A DNA stretch of 15,522 nucleotides, taken from positions 1-15,522 of the forward strand of contig JBIOYL010000045.1 in NCBI GenBank assembly GCA_044870185.1, read 5' to 3'. This document shows positions 6,161-13,822 of this stretch, one piece after another. Under the pieces are notes generated by a model, which did not search any database, was not told the DNA's origin, and saw only the letters and a list, made by a program, of their open reading frames with translations. The stretch comes from JBIOYL01 sp044870185 (GTDB taxonomy: Bacteria > Actinomycetota > CALGFH01). Numbering within the stretch: position 1 is the first letter of the stretch; each line of letters starts with the position of its first letter. The position numbers were made by a program, and so were the translations under genes.

Positions 6161-6772
6161 ATGTCGCGCCGCGCCCTGCTGGTCGTGGGGGCCGCGCTGC
6201 TGCTGGCGGCCGGCGGCGCGGCGTTCCTGCTCACCGGCACGCCCGGCCACGACAACCTCGCGCCCGCGAGCGCGGCCGGCACGGTGATCAAGCTCCCGCC
6301 GGGGGTCACGGTCATCCCGGCCGCCAAGCGCCGGCCCCTGCCCGAGTTCACCGGCCCCGGCGTCCGCGGCGAGCGGTTGTCGGTGGCCGCGCTGCGCGGC
6401 AAGCCGCTGGTGCTCAACTTCTGGGCCTCCTGGTGCGGCTGGTGCCGTGGGGAGCAGCCCGCGCTCGAGCAGGCCAGCAAGGAGCTGGCCGGCAGCGTCG
6501 GCTTCGTCGGCGTCAACTTCCGCGACGCCCACTCGGCCGCCCTCGCCTACCTCGACGAGTACCACGTCACCTACCCGTCCCTGTACGACCCGTCCACCGC
6601 CTACGCCCTGCGGCTCGGCGACCTGGGGCCCACCGCCCCGCCGTACACCCTGCTCGTCGATGCCCACGGCCGGATCGCCGCCCGCATCGCCGGCACCATC
6701 GCCGGCGGCCAGGGCGGCGTTGCCGTCCAGGTCGGCTGGCTGCGCGACCTCATCGGCCAGGTGGGCACGTGA
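6161..6772 (+). CDS. resA: ResA/TlpA-type membrane-anchored thioredoxin
   Basis: A 203-residue thiol-disulfide oxidoreductase with an N-terminal anchor helix (about 4-25) and an outward-facing thioredoxin fold. The active site is WC92-G-W-C95 and the cis-proline region is APPYTLLVD (159-167, P161 the likely cis residue). Proteins of this group reduce the cysteines of apocytochrome c CxxCH motifs so that haem can be joined. The ATG at 6161 starts directly before the signal anchor and follows GGGGAGGTGG. It opens the plus-strand System II cluster and ends 24 bases before ccdA, its expected electron donor. It could also be a general TlpA protein, but the context favours cytochrome c maturation. 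Confidence 0.87.
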   Translation: MSRRALLVVGAALLLAAGGAAFLLTGTPGHDNLAPASAAGTVIKLPPGVTVIPAAKRRPLPEFTGPGVRGERLSVAALRGKPLVLNFWASWCGWCRGEQPALEQASKELAGSVGFVGVNFRDAHSAALAYLDEYHVTYPSLYDPSTAYALRLGDLGPTAPPYTLLVDAHGRIAARIAGTIAGGQGGVAVQVGWLRDLIGQVGT

Positions 6773-6796
6773 AGGTGCGCGCATGAAGGTGGACAG

Positions 6797-7576
6797 GTGA
6801 GCCTGGCGCAGGAGTTCGCCCGCATCGTCACCGACGGCAACGTGATCGTGGCCGTGCCGGTGGCGGCCGCCGCCGGGTTCGTGTCCTTCGCCTCGCCCTG
6901 CGTGCTGCCGCTGGTGCCCGGCTATCTCTCCTACATGTCCGGCCTGTCCGGCCAGGACGTGGAGGCCGGCGACGACCTACGCACCGGCACCGGCCGCGTG
7001 ACCCTGGCCGCCCTGCTGTTCGTGCTCGGCTTCTCGCTCGTGTTCGTCGTCCTCGGCGCCACCGTCGGCTCCCTGCGCACCCTGCTGCTGGGCCACCGCG
7101 ACGTCGTGCTGCGCGCGGCCGGCGTGCTCGTGCTCGTCATGGGCCTGTTCCTGGCCGGGGTGGTCAGGCCGGGATGGCTGTACCGGGAGCGCCGCATCCA
7201 GGCCAACAAGGTCCCCGGCGGCCTGGCCGGCGCGCTGCCGCTCGGCGTGGTGTTCGGGCTCGGCTGGACGCCCTGCATCGGCCCGACGCTGGCCGCCGTC
7301 TTCGGGCTCGTGTTCGCGACCGGCGGCGGGCTCGGCCGCGGCGCCGTGCTGCTGTTCGCCTACTCCCTCGGGCTCGGCATCCCGTTCCTGGTCGCGGCCG
7401 TCGGCTTCCGCGGCGCGCTCGGCCGCTTCCCCGCCCTGCGCAAGCGCTACCGGTTGTTCGAGCTGGTCGGCGGCGGCATGCTGATCGTGATCGGGCTGCT
7501 GCTGGTCACCGGCCTGTGGGGCGCGCTGCTGGCCCGGCTGCAGGCCTGGGCCGGCTCGATCACCCCACCCGTCTAG
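6797..7576 (+). CDS. ccdA: CcdA-type transmembrane thiol-disulfide carrier
   Basis: A 259-residue polytopic protein of the DsbD/CcdA family that carries reducing power from cytoplasmic thioredoxin to the outside. About six helices are visible. The two hallmark cysteines are C35 in FASPCVLPLVPGY and C160 in GWTPCIGPTL, each beside conserved prolines. A variable loop (about 51-66, SGQDVEAGDD and onward) separates helices 1 and 2. The GTG start follows an AAGGTGGACAG stretch. It lies between resA and resB, the usual order in System II operons. Confidence 0.93.
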   Translation: MSLAQEFARIVTDGNVIVAVPVAAAAGFVSFASPCVLPLVPGYLSYMSGLSGQDVEAGDDLRTGTGRVTLAALLFVLGFSLVFVVLGATVGSLRTLLLGHRDVVLRAAGVLVLVMGLFLAGVVRPGWLYRERRIQANKVPGGLAGALPLGVVFGLGWTPCIGPTLAAVFGLVFATGGGLGRGAVLLFAYSLGLGIPFLVAAVGFRGALGRFPALRKRYRLFELVGGGMLIVIGLLLVTGLWGALLARLQAWAGSITPPV

Positions 7577-7601
7577 CCCTTCGTCCCGACCAAAGGCCGC
7601 C

Positions 7602-9131
7602 GTGTCCGTCTCCACCCGCCCCGCCCCGGCGCCCCCGAGCCCCGCCCGCAGCCAGCTCGGCGTCTGGCTCCGCCAGGGCTGGCGCGAGTTCCGCTCGATG
7701 CGCACCGCGCTCGTGCTGCTGTTCGTGCTCGCCGCCGGGTCGGTCTTCGGCAGCCTGTTCCCGCAGCGCAACGTCAACCCCGACCGGGTCGCGCAGTACC
7801 TAGCCGACCACCGGGCGATCGCGCCGCTGCTGGACCGGCTCGGCCTGTTCGACGTCTTCGGGTCGCCCTGGTACATGGCGATCTACCTGGCCCTGGTCGC
7901 CGCCCTGCTCGCCTGCCTGGTGCCGCGCACCCGTGCGCTTGTGCGGCTGCTGCGGGCGCGGCCGCCCCGCGGCGGCCGGCTCGAGCGCTACCGCAACTCG
8001 ACCGCGTTCACGGTGGCCGCCTCGCCGCAGCAGGCGGTCGCGGCGGCCCGGCGCGTGCTGGCCGGCCGGCGCTTCCGGGTGGTCGCCCACGGCGCGGCAG
8101 AGCTCGCCGCCGAAAAGGGCTACCTGCGGGAGGTCGCCAGCCTGGTCTTCCACGTCGCGCTGCTGGTGCTGCTGGTCGGGCTCGCCTACGGCAAGGGCTT
8201 CGGCTACCGCGGGCAGGTCACCCTGGACGAGGGCCGGACGCTGGCCAACAGCCGGCTCGCCTACGACTCGTTCGTGCCCGGCCGCTTCTTCACGCCCGAC
8301 AAGCTGGCGCCCTTCGCGCTCCGGCTCGACCGCTTCACCAACTCCTTCTACGCCAACGGCGTCCCGCGGGAGTTCGCCTCCACCATCACCGCCTTCGACC
8401 TCGACGGCCGCCAGCTCGCGCGCCAGAAGGTGGCCGTGAACCGGCCGATGACCGTGGACGGCGTGCGCATCTTCCAGTCCGACTACGGCTACGAGCCGTG
8501 GCTTGTCGTCACCGGCCCGCACGGCCAGGTCCTGGCCGACCAGCCGGTGCTCAGCCTGCGCGACCCGGCCAGCGAGATCTCCAGCGGCGCGGTCAAGCTG
8601 ACCATGCTGAAGCCTCAGGTCGGGCTCCAGGTGACCTTCTTCACCGGGCTGACGCTGGCACCCGACTGTCCGGGCGGTGCCGCCTTCTGCAACGACCCCC
8701 GCCTGGTCGACCCGGTGGTGGTCGTCTGGCCGTTCCAGGGCGACCTGCACGCCGACCGCGGCCAGAGCGTGTACGCCCTGGACCTGTCCGGTCTGCGCAG
8801 GGTGGGGGACCGCCCGCTGGTGCTGCCGCTCGGCCGGTCGGGCACGCTCCCGGGCGGGCTCACCGTCGCCTTCAAGTCGATCCCGCGCTACAGCGTGCTC
8901 ACCCTGGCCAAGGACCCCGGCGCGCCGGTCGTGCTGGCGGCCGCGCTGCTCATCCTGGCCGGCCTGGTGCCGTCGCTGCACGTGAGGCGGCGGCGGGTGT
9001 GGGTGCGGGCCACACCCGGCCCGGACGGTACCCGGGTGGAGATGGCCGGCCTCGCCCTGCAGGGCAAGGCCGCCTTCGCCGACGAGTTCGCCGACCTCAC
9101 CCGCTCGCTGCGCACCGCCCTGCGGGAGTGA
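7602..9131 (+). CDS. resB: ResB/Ccs1 cytochrome c biogenesis protein
   Basis: A 509-residue ResB (Ccs1) protein, one half of the System II haem-delivery and synthetase complex. Three helices lie in the N-terminal part (about 33-53, 90-108 and 178-197) and one near the C-terminus (441-459), enclosing a large outward domain (about 200-435) that presents apocytochrome to the partner. Conserved features include H184 in LVFHVALL, the motif IFQSDYGYEPW (290-300) and H460 after the last helix; the two histidines are the expected haem ligands. A two-cysteine loop (C356, C363) lies in the outward domain. The GTG start is preceded by AAAGG. It begins 25 bases after ccdA. Confidence 0.93.
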   Translation: MSVSTRPAPAPPSPARSQLGVWLRQGWREFRSMRTALVLLFVLAAGSVFGSLFPQRNVNPDRVAQYLADHRAIAPLLDRLGLFDVFGSPWYMAIYLALVAALLACLVPRTRALVRLLRARPPRGGRLERYRNSTAFTVAASPQQAVAAARRVLAGRRFRVVAHGAAELAAEKGYLREVASLVFHVALLVLLVGLAYGKGFGYRGQVTLDEGRTLANSRLAYDSFVPGRFFTPDKLAPFALRLDRFTNSFYANGVPREFASTITAFDLDGRQLARQKVAVNRPMTVDGVRIFQSDYGYEPWLVVTGPHGQVLADQPVLSLRDPASEISSGAVKLTMLKPQVGLQVTFFTGLTLAPDCPGGAAFCNDPRLVDPVVVVWPFQGDLHADRGQSVYALDLSGLRRVGDRPLVLPLGRSGTLPGGLTVAFKSIPRYSVLTLAKDPGAPVVLAAALLILAGLVPSLHVRRRRVWVRATPGPDGTRVEMAGLALQGKAAFADEFADLTRSLRTALRE

Positions 9132-9324
9132 GCAGCCCCACCGGCCCGGTCGCTCGTTCGGCCGCCGCCTGATCGCCGCCCCGCGCTCGGCCGTGCCCGC
9201 CCCGGCCGCCGCGCCGTCGCCCGCCCCGACCCCCCGGTCGCCTGTTGCCCGCGTGGGGGATACGCTCTAGGGCGCAGCCCGGCCGTCCGCATCTCCCGCC
9301 GTCCGCATCTCCCAAGGAGCCTGC
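9132..9324. other. resB-ccsB spacer with a 16-bp tandem duplication
   Basis: A 193-base gap, much longer than the others in this operon. CCGTCCGCATCTCCC occurs at 9283-9297 and again at 9299-9313 (period 16), directly before the AAGGAG of ccsB. TACGCTCTAG near 9261 might be a -10 region, so ccsB could have its own promoter; no convincing -35 is seen. Confidence 0.5.
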
Positions 9325-10302
9325 ATGTCGCCTGAGCAGCTCGGTCACCTGTCCGACTCGCTGGCCTGGCTGACCGTCCTCACCTACCTGGCCGGGGCGG
9401 TCCTGTTCGGCTTCGAGCTCGCCTACCGGGTCGGCTGGGTCGGCCGCGCCGGCCTCGCGGTCACCGTCGCCGGTCTGGCCGCCAACCTCGCCACCGCGGT
9501 CACCCGCGGGCTGGCGGCCGGCCGGGTGCCCTGGGGCAACATGTTCGAGTACTCGGTGATGGTCGGCGTCATCACCGTCGGCGCGTTCCTCGTGTGGGTG
9601 CGCCGCAAGCCGGAGGTGCGCCCGCTCGGCGTGTTCGTCCTGCTGCCCGCGGTGGCGGCCATCGCGGTCGCCGGCGTCGCCCTGTACACCCCGGCCGGCC
9701 CGCTCGTGCCCGCGCTCAACTCGGGCTGGCTCAAGGTGCACGTGGCCGCCGCCATCGTCGGCTCCTCGATCCTCTGCCTGGCCAGCCTGTTCAGCGCGCT
9801 GTACCTGATCAAGGACGCCTACGAGCGGCGCGCCGCCCGTGGCGGGCGTCCGCTCGTGGCCGGCGGGGCCCGCACCGCCGACCGGGTCGAGGTGCGCGAG
9901 GCCATCGCGAACTACCTGGAGGAGGAGGCCGAGGGCCGCGAGCCGGAGCCGTCCGCCGCGCCCCGGCGCCTGTGGGACCGCCTGCCGTCGGCCCGGACCC
10001 TCGACGAGCTGGCCTACAAGACGACCATCTTCGGCTTCCCGATCTGGACCTTCGCGGTCATCGCCGGGGCCATCTGGGCGCAGTCGGCCTGGGGCCGCTA
10101 CTGGGGCTGGGACCCCAAGGAGACCTGGGCCTTCATCACCTGGGTGGTGTTCGCCGCCTACCTGCACGCCCGCGCCACGGCCGGCTGGCGGGGCCGGGGG
10201 GCCGCCTGGATCTCGCTGGCGGGCCTCGCCGCCCTGCTGTTCAACTTCTATGCGGTCAACCTGTGGATCGTCGGCCTGCACTCCTACGCCGGCGTGAAGT
10301 GA
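9325..10302 (+). CDS. ccsB: CcsB/CcsA haem-handling cytochrome c synthase subunit
   Basis: A 325-residue polytopic protein, the partner of ResB, which holds haem in its tryptophan-rich WWD domain and joins it to CxxCH. The WWD motif is WGRYWGWDPKETW at 256-268. The expected ligand histidines are H139 (LKVHVAA), H281 (AYLHARA) and H319 (GLHSYAG). About eight hydrophobic helices are visible. A charged insert of about 60 residues (165-225, rich in Arg and Glu) lies between helices and is longer than in compact homologues. The ATG has AAGGAG nine bases upstream. The motif set leaves little doubt about the family. Confidence 0.95.
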   Translation: MSPEQLGHLSDSLAWLTVLTYLAGAVLFGFELAYRVGWVGRAGLAVTVAGLAANLATAVTRGLAAGRVPWGNMFEYSVMVGVITVGAFLVWVRRKPEVRPLGVFVLLPAVAAIAVAGVALYTPAGPLVPALNSGWLKVHVAAAIVGSSILCLASLFSALYLIKDAYERRAARGGRPLVAGGARTADRVEVREAIANYLEEEAEGREPEPSAAPRRLWDRLPSARTLDELAYKTTIFGFPIWTFAVIAGAIWAQSAWGRYWGWDPKETWAFITWVVFAAYLHARATAGWRGRGAAWISLAGLAALLFNFYAVNLWIVGLHSYAGVK

Positions 10303-10310
10303 TCCATCGG

Positions 10311-10364
10311 CGCAGCCGCGCCTTGGGCGACCCCCGGTCCGCGCCATCGCCGGCGCAGGCTGCG
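10311..10364 (+). terminator. Possible terminator after ccsB
   Basis: CGCAGCCGCGCC (10311-10322) pairs with GGCGC-A-GGCTGCG (10352-10364), giving 12 base pairs with one bulged A and a 29-base loop. It starts nine bases after the ccsB stop. There is no T tract, which is common in very GC-rich genomes. Confidence 0.4.
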
Positions 10365-10477
10365 TCCGTCCTGGTGACCATGCCTGCGGTGCCATGTGCG
10401 CGCCGCGGTTGCTCGTGATGCCGTCCCCGAGCGTGCCGGAGCGGGTAGGAGTGACAGCACCGGGAAAGGAGTTGCCC

Positions 10478-10803
10478 ATGGGCGGGCCGACCGATGAAGC
10501 GTCGCCCGCACCGTGTTGTACGGCAGCCGGCTGACCGGGGACGTGGAGTCGGTCCGCTTCATCACTCCCAACGTGGCGGTGGTGCACCTGACCGGGTCGG
10601 TCGTGGAGGGCTGGCGGCAGACGATGCGCCGCCGCCGGCTGTCCCGGCAGACGATGGTGGTGGTGCGGCGCGACGGACGCTGGCAGGTCACCGCGTTCCA
10701 CAACACCCGCGTACGGCCCCTGCCGACCAGTGGCCCGATGGTGGAGCTGGGCGGCCGGTTCGTCCGCTGGCGCACCGACCGGGCCCGGCGCAAGCGACGC
10801 TGA
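10478..10803 (+). pseudogene. Remnant of an SgcJ/EcaC (SnoaL-like) family gene with internal deletion
   Basis: The 3' part from 10513 encodes about 96 residues typical of the C-terminal half of SgcJ/EcaC-like NTF2-fold proteins: SRLTGDVESVRF, then VVVRRDGRWQVTAFHNTRVRP. Upstream, a good ribosome site (AAAGGAG) and an ATG at 10478 open a frame starting MGGPTDEA, which resembles the beginning of such proteins but stops within 20 codons. Roughly 50-60 codons that normally lie between these parts are absent, and the two pieces are in different frames. I infer an internal deletion. A short protein from the GTG at 10513 is possible but would lack much of the fold. Family members act in natural-product pathways or have no known role. 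Confidence 0.6.
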
Positions 10804-11120
10804 GCGCGGGAGTGCGGCAGGTGCGGGTCGTTGCGAGGACGTCGACCGCCTCGCCGTGCCGGCCAGGCCCGTCCACGGTGGTCCGGAAGGTGACCTCGAT
10901 GAGATCTGCTGGCCGGGGTTGAGCCGGTGCGACCGCACCGACGCACTCATGCACACTCAGCCAGGCACCAGGCCGGTGATGAAGGGGTCAGCCAACGCTC
11001 TAGAGTGAGCCGCTGATCAATTGGCAACCGTCATGGCGGGTGTGGCGGTAGCGGCGCAGCGGGCCGCAGATCGATCACCGGCCGGCCGTTGCCAGTTGCC
11101 GCGCCTGGTCCGCTGCGGGC
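10804..11120. other. Gene-poor spacer
   Basis: I see no supported gene in these 317 bases. Open frames on both strands lack family resemblance and plausible ribosome sites. TTGGCAACC near 11019 and CTCTAGAGTGAG near 10999 are unremarkable. Confidence 0.4.
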
Positions 11121-11351
11121 TCACCCGCACTGGCGGACGCGGGCGGGGATCCAGCGCGGGACCATCCGCCGGTACTCCAGGTAGGTGCTGCCGAAGCGGC
11201 GGGACAGCGTCCGTTCTTCGTAGCCGGTGACGAACAGGTGGAAGAAGACCGCCATGGCGACGGCGTATGCCAGCAGCCGCAGCGACCTGAACAGCCACGC
11301 CTCTCCCAGGACAATCAGGAGCGCGGCAATAAGGCTCAGCGTGCGGGCCAT
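11121..11351 (-). pseudogene. C-terminal fragment of an ICMT/PEMT-like membrane methyltransferase
   Basis: A 76-residue frame resembling the last third of isoprenylcysteine-carboxyl-methyltransferase-like proteins: a helix with LLIVLGEAWLF (11-21), a second helix containing FFHLFVTGYEE (36-46), then the terminal pattern LSRRFGSTYLEYRRMVPRWIP (split here by family as RRFG, YLEY and VPRWIP). The N-terminal helices and the RNPMY-type cofactor segment expected before it are missing; the doxX-like gene occupies that place. It starts six bases after the doxX stop, so it may still be translated, but methyl transfer seems unlikely. Read as a truncated gene joined behind doxX by deletion. Confidence 0.6.
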
Positions 11352-11357
11352 CTTCGC

Positions 11358-11864
11358 TCACTGTTCCTTCGGTGGCGTATCCGCGCCCGCGCCGGCCTCG
11401 TCTGCACCCGCGGCCCCGTGCCCGATGACCGGAACTGTGTGCGCGACGCCCGGGGTGTCGCGGACCGCAGCGGCCGGCGGCGCGGTGGACGTCCGGCGCG
11501 ATGTGCGGCGGCTGGGGGGTCGTAGTGCCCAGGACAGTGCGGTCAGTGCGGTCAGGACGGCCAGCAGCCCCAGCTCGCCGAGGTCGTAGCCGGTGGTCAG
11601 GTGGGAGACGATCGCGCCGGTGTAGGTGAAGAAGGCGCCCGCGTAGGCCCACTCCTTGAGCAACGCGCGACGCGGGACGAGCAGGGCGACCGCACCCAGC
11701 ACCTTCCAGCTTCCCAGCAGCACCAGGAAGTAGGACGGATAGCCCAGGTGCGCCACGACAGCGCGGACGAATGGAAGACACGCGATGTCCCAGATGCCGC
11801 CGACTCCCAGTTCGGCCGCCACCAGTAGGGTGGCCAGCCAGTAGCCGACCGATCGCCAGCGCAT
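11358..11864 (-). CDS. DoxX-like membrane protein
   Basis: A 168-residue protein with four hydrophobic helices (about 7-25, 43-63, 72-88 and 97-114). The pattern GYWLATLL, then HLGYPSYFLVLLGSWKVLGA and KEWAYAGAFFTYTGAIVSH, is characteristic of the DoxX-like family in actinomycetes; the biochemical role of these proteins is largely unknown. Residues 117-168 form a disordered Pro/Ala/Thr-rich tail that homologues need not have. The ATG at 11864 matches the usual family start. It lies on the opposite strand to the padR ATG at 11863, and the two codons share the bases CATG. Confidence 0.8.
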   Translation of the reverse strand: MRWRSVGYWLATLLVAAELGVGGIWDIACLPFVRAVVAHLGYPSYFLVLLGSWKVLGAVALLVPRRALLKEWAYAGAFFTYTGAIVSHLTTGYDLGELGLLAVLTALTALSWALRPPSRRTSRRTSTAPPAAAVRDTPGVAHTVPVIGHGAAGADEAGAGADTPPKEQ

Positions 11865-12120
11865 GGAAGCACTGCGGGTACGCAGCGGCGGCCAGGTCGA
11901 CCTGCCGACCGGCACGGTGTATCCGGCCTTGCACCGCCTGGAGCGGGCAGGCCTGGTGCAGGCGAGCTGGTCAGCAGCCGGCGGGCGCCGCCGCCGCGTC
12001 TACCAGCTGACCCCGGCAGGCAGGCGGGCCCTGGACACCGAGCGCAGCACCTGGCGGGACTTCTCCGCCGCCGTCACCGCCCTCCTGCAACCCGCGCCGC
12101 CAGCGGTGAGCTCGCCATGA
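11863..12120 (+). CDS. PadR-family regulator, N-terminally truncated
   Basis: An 85-residue winged-helix protein matching the PadR family from the recognition helix onward: TGTVYPALHRLERAGLV (16-32), the wing GRRRRVYQLTPAGRRAL (41-57) and a C-terminal helix. About 25 residues expected at the N-terminus (helix 1 and the start of helix 2, often with a GPRHGYEL-like motif) are absent; the frame upstream of the ATG soon meets a TAG and is antisense to doxX. DNA binding is therefore doubtful. No ribosome site is seen before the ATG. Its stop overlaps the next ATG (ATGA), the usual coupling of a PadR gene with a HAAS-like membrane partner. Confidence 0.65.
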   Translation: MEALRVRSGGQVDLPTGTVYPALHRLERAGLVQASWSAAGGRRRRVYQLTPAGRRALDTERSTWRDFSAAVTALLQPAPPAVSSP

Positions 12121-12837
12121 GCAGGCAAGGCCCGCCGGAACCAGGCGCCGGGCCGACGGTCGAGAGCTATCTCGCCGAGGTCACCGCGCGGCTGCCCGTC
12201 CCGGGCCCATGCCGGCATCGTGGCCGAGCTGCGCTCCGGGCTCCTGGACGCCACGGACGCGCACCGGTCCGCCGGGCTGCCACCGGCCCGGGCCGCCCTG
12301 GCGGCGATCCGCGAGTTCGGCGACCCTGCCCGGGTCGCCGCCGGCTTCCACGCCGAGATCGCCGCCAGCCAGGCACGCCGCGTGGCGGTCACCCTGCTGG
12401 TGACCGGCCCGCTGGTCGGCCTGCTGTGGATCGCCACGGCCGTGGCCAGCCATCTCGGCATTCACTTCGCCCCGTCCTGGCAGTGGACAGGCCTGTCACC
12501 CGGCCTTGGCGTGCTTGGCGTGGGCATCTACCTCGTCGCCGTCGCTGTCGGGGTCACCGCCTGGGCCGCGATACTCGGCATCGCCACCACCGGCCGGCTC
12601 ACCCGCTGGCTGCCTGCCAGGCCGCGCCAGGCCCCTACCGCCGCGGCGGTCGCCGGGTTCGGCGCGGTGGGCGCGGACGGGCTCGGCCTTGCGCTGCTCG
12701 CGGCCCAGCTGGCCACCGTCCCGGGGAAGCTCTCCCCGGTCCTGGCCGCCGCGGCGGCAGCGGCCAGCCTCGCCCGGCTGATGTTCGCCGGGCACGCGGC
12801 ACGCCATTGCCTGGCCATCCGCGCGAGCCTGACCTGA
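12117..12837 (+). pseudogene. HAAS-like (PadR-associated) membrane protein gene with a frameshift
   Basis: Two frames together form one protein. The first (12117 to about 12206) begins MSRQGPPEPG and runs VESYLAEVTARLPVPG. The second (about 12209-12837) continues HAGIVAELRSGLLDATDA, then AIREFGDPARVAAGFHAE, followed by four hydrophobic helices. The N-terminal helical region with an EFGDP motif is typical of HAAS-like domains found next to PadR regulators. Removing one C from the CCC at 12206-12208 joins the frames. As given, translation from the coupled ATG runs into unrelated sequence. An internal ATG at 12220 could yield the membrane part. It may be a decaying gene or a sequencing error. 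Confidence 0.62.
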
Positions 12838-12936
12838 CAGCGACCCCGGCCAGATCCGCCGCGCCGGGAGGTTCTTGACCGCTGCCGCCGTGTGCGGCTG
12901 GCGACAGCGTTCTTACCGGCACCCCCTACCTGCGAA

Positions 12937-12972
12937 CCACGCGACCCCGGCCTCCGGGCCGGGGTCGCGTGG
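12937..12972. terminator. Strong bidirectional hairpin terminator
   Basis: A perfect 16-bp stem (12937-12952 with 12957-12972; core GCGACCCCGGCC/GGCCGGGGTCGC) closes on the loop TCCG. It lies 100 bases after the HAAS-like gene on one strand and about 19 bases past the stop of the small minus-strand ORF on the other, so it can terminate both. There is no T tract. Confidence 0.8.
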
Positions 12973-12990
12973 GTCGGGTGGACCGTCCGC

Positions 12991-13122
12991 TCAGCGCCGG
13001 CGGGCGCGGCGGGCCCGCAGCGCGCGTCGGGCGGCCTGGCGCTGGGCGACCAGGCGGGCCTCGGCGCGCAGCTCGGCGTCGTGAGCGGCGGCCACGTCAC
13101 GGGAAAGCGGTGGCATCAGCAT
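12991..13122 (-). CDS. Small Arg/Ala-rich protein, divergent from lrp
   Basis: A 43-residue frame beginning MLMPPLSRDVAAAHDAEL and ending in an Arg-rich stretch (RRALRARRARRR). It would be one long charged helix. I recognise no family, although short basic proteins of this kind are common in high-GC actinomycetes. Support comes from GGAG nine bases before the ATG, the AT-rich divergent control region upstream and the hairpin terminator directly downstream. Codon bias in GC-rich DNA can make such frames by chance, so this remains tentative. Confidence 0.4.
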   Translation of the reverse strand: MLMPPLSRDVAAAHDAELRAEARLVAQRQAARRALRARRARRR

Positions 13123-13154
13123 CTGATCACGCTCCGAATCCTCATTCGTTTGGC

Positions 13155-13190
13155 TATAATATGAGTATACACCTACTAGCAAAGGTTTGC
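13155..13190 (+). promoter_or_regulatory. AT-rich promoter/operator before the Lrp-type gene
   Basis: TATAAT at 13155-13160 is a perfect -10 hexamer in otherwise very GC-rich DNA; no clear -35 is seen. Downstream, GCAAAGGTTTGC (13179-13190) is an inverted repeat with five-base arms, placed where a repressor would block transcription. Self-regulation by the Lrp-type protein is plausible. Confidence 0.45.
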
Positions 13191-13230
13191 AGCCGCAGAA
13201 GACTCGATCCGTTCGCCGAAAGGCAAAGTT

Positions 13231-13770
13231 ATGCCGAACAGAGACGTGCCGCGTGGTCGGGCGGGTGCGGCCCGGGGCCGGACCCGGTCCCGAGCGGCCG
13301 GTGGCGGGGCCGCGGCGGCCCCGCCCGTGCCCGACGACACCGACCGCGCCATCCTGCGCGTCCTGCAGAACAATGCGCGCGCGACCTTCACCGAGATCGG
13401 CAAGGCGGTCGGGCTGTCGCCGCCGGCGGCCCACGACCGCGTCCACCGGCTCGAGCGGCGCGGCGTCATCCGCGCCTACCGGGCCGAGCTCGACCCGGAC
13501 GCCCTCGGGCTCGGCGTGCTTGCGCTGGTGAGCGTGCTGCCGAGCGACTCCTCGAACATGGCCCGGCTCGAGGCCGCCTTCGCCGGGATCGAGCAGGTGG
13601 AGGCCGTCTACGCCGTCGCCGGCGAGGCGAGCCACGTGCTCGTCGTGCGCTCGCGCTCGATCCCGGAGCTGGCCGACGTCCTCCAGCGGGTGCGCGACGT
13701 CGAGGGGGTGGCCCGCACCCACACGGCGGTCGTGCTGGCAACCTGCCTGCAGCGCGGCCCGATGCTGTGA
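13231..13770 (+). CDS. Lrp/AsnC-family transcriptional regulator
   Basis: A 179-residue regulator. Residues 36-80 form the helix-turn-helix (DDTDRAILRVLQNNAR, then FTEIGKAVGLSPPAAHDRV), followed by a beta linker and the ligand-binding RAM domain at about 93-172 (VLALVSVLPSD, then VEAVYAVAGEASHVLVVRS). Family members bind amino acids and assemble as octamers on DNA. Unusually, 33 residues of Arg/Gly/Ala-rich sequence precede the domain. The ATG at 13231 is preferred because GAAAGG stands upstream; a GTG at 13327 would give the standard length but lacks a ribosome site. It is transcribed divergently from the small ORF. Confidence 0.9.
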   Translation: MPNRDVPRGRAGAARGRTRSRAAGGGAAAAPPVPDDTDRAILRVLQNNARATFTEIGKAVGLSPPAAHDRVHRLERRGVIRAYRAELDPDALGLGVLALVSVLPSDSSNMARLEAAFAGIEQVEAVYAVAGEASHVLVVRSRSIPELADVLQRVRDVEGVARTHTAVVLATCLQRGPML

Positions 13771-13822
13771 GCCGGTGCCCTGGACCACGTCGGGCCGCCT
13801 GCCCACGCCTGCTTCCCTGAAC

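Noticed and set aside
4283..6772. Very long plus-strand open frame of 829 codons
   Set aside because: Only its last 203 codons (from 6161) look like a protein. The rest is antisense to the clear cytochrome b and ferredoxin genes and stays open because of high GC.
10494..10922. 142-codon frame overlapping the SgcJ-like remnant
   Set aside because: It is out of frame with the recognisable TGDVESVRF/AFHNTRV segment and has no family-like sequence.
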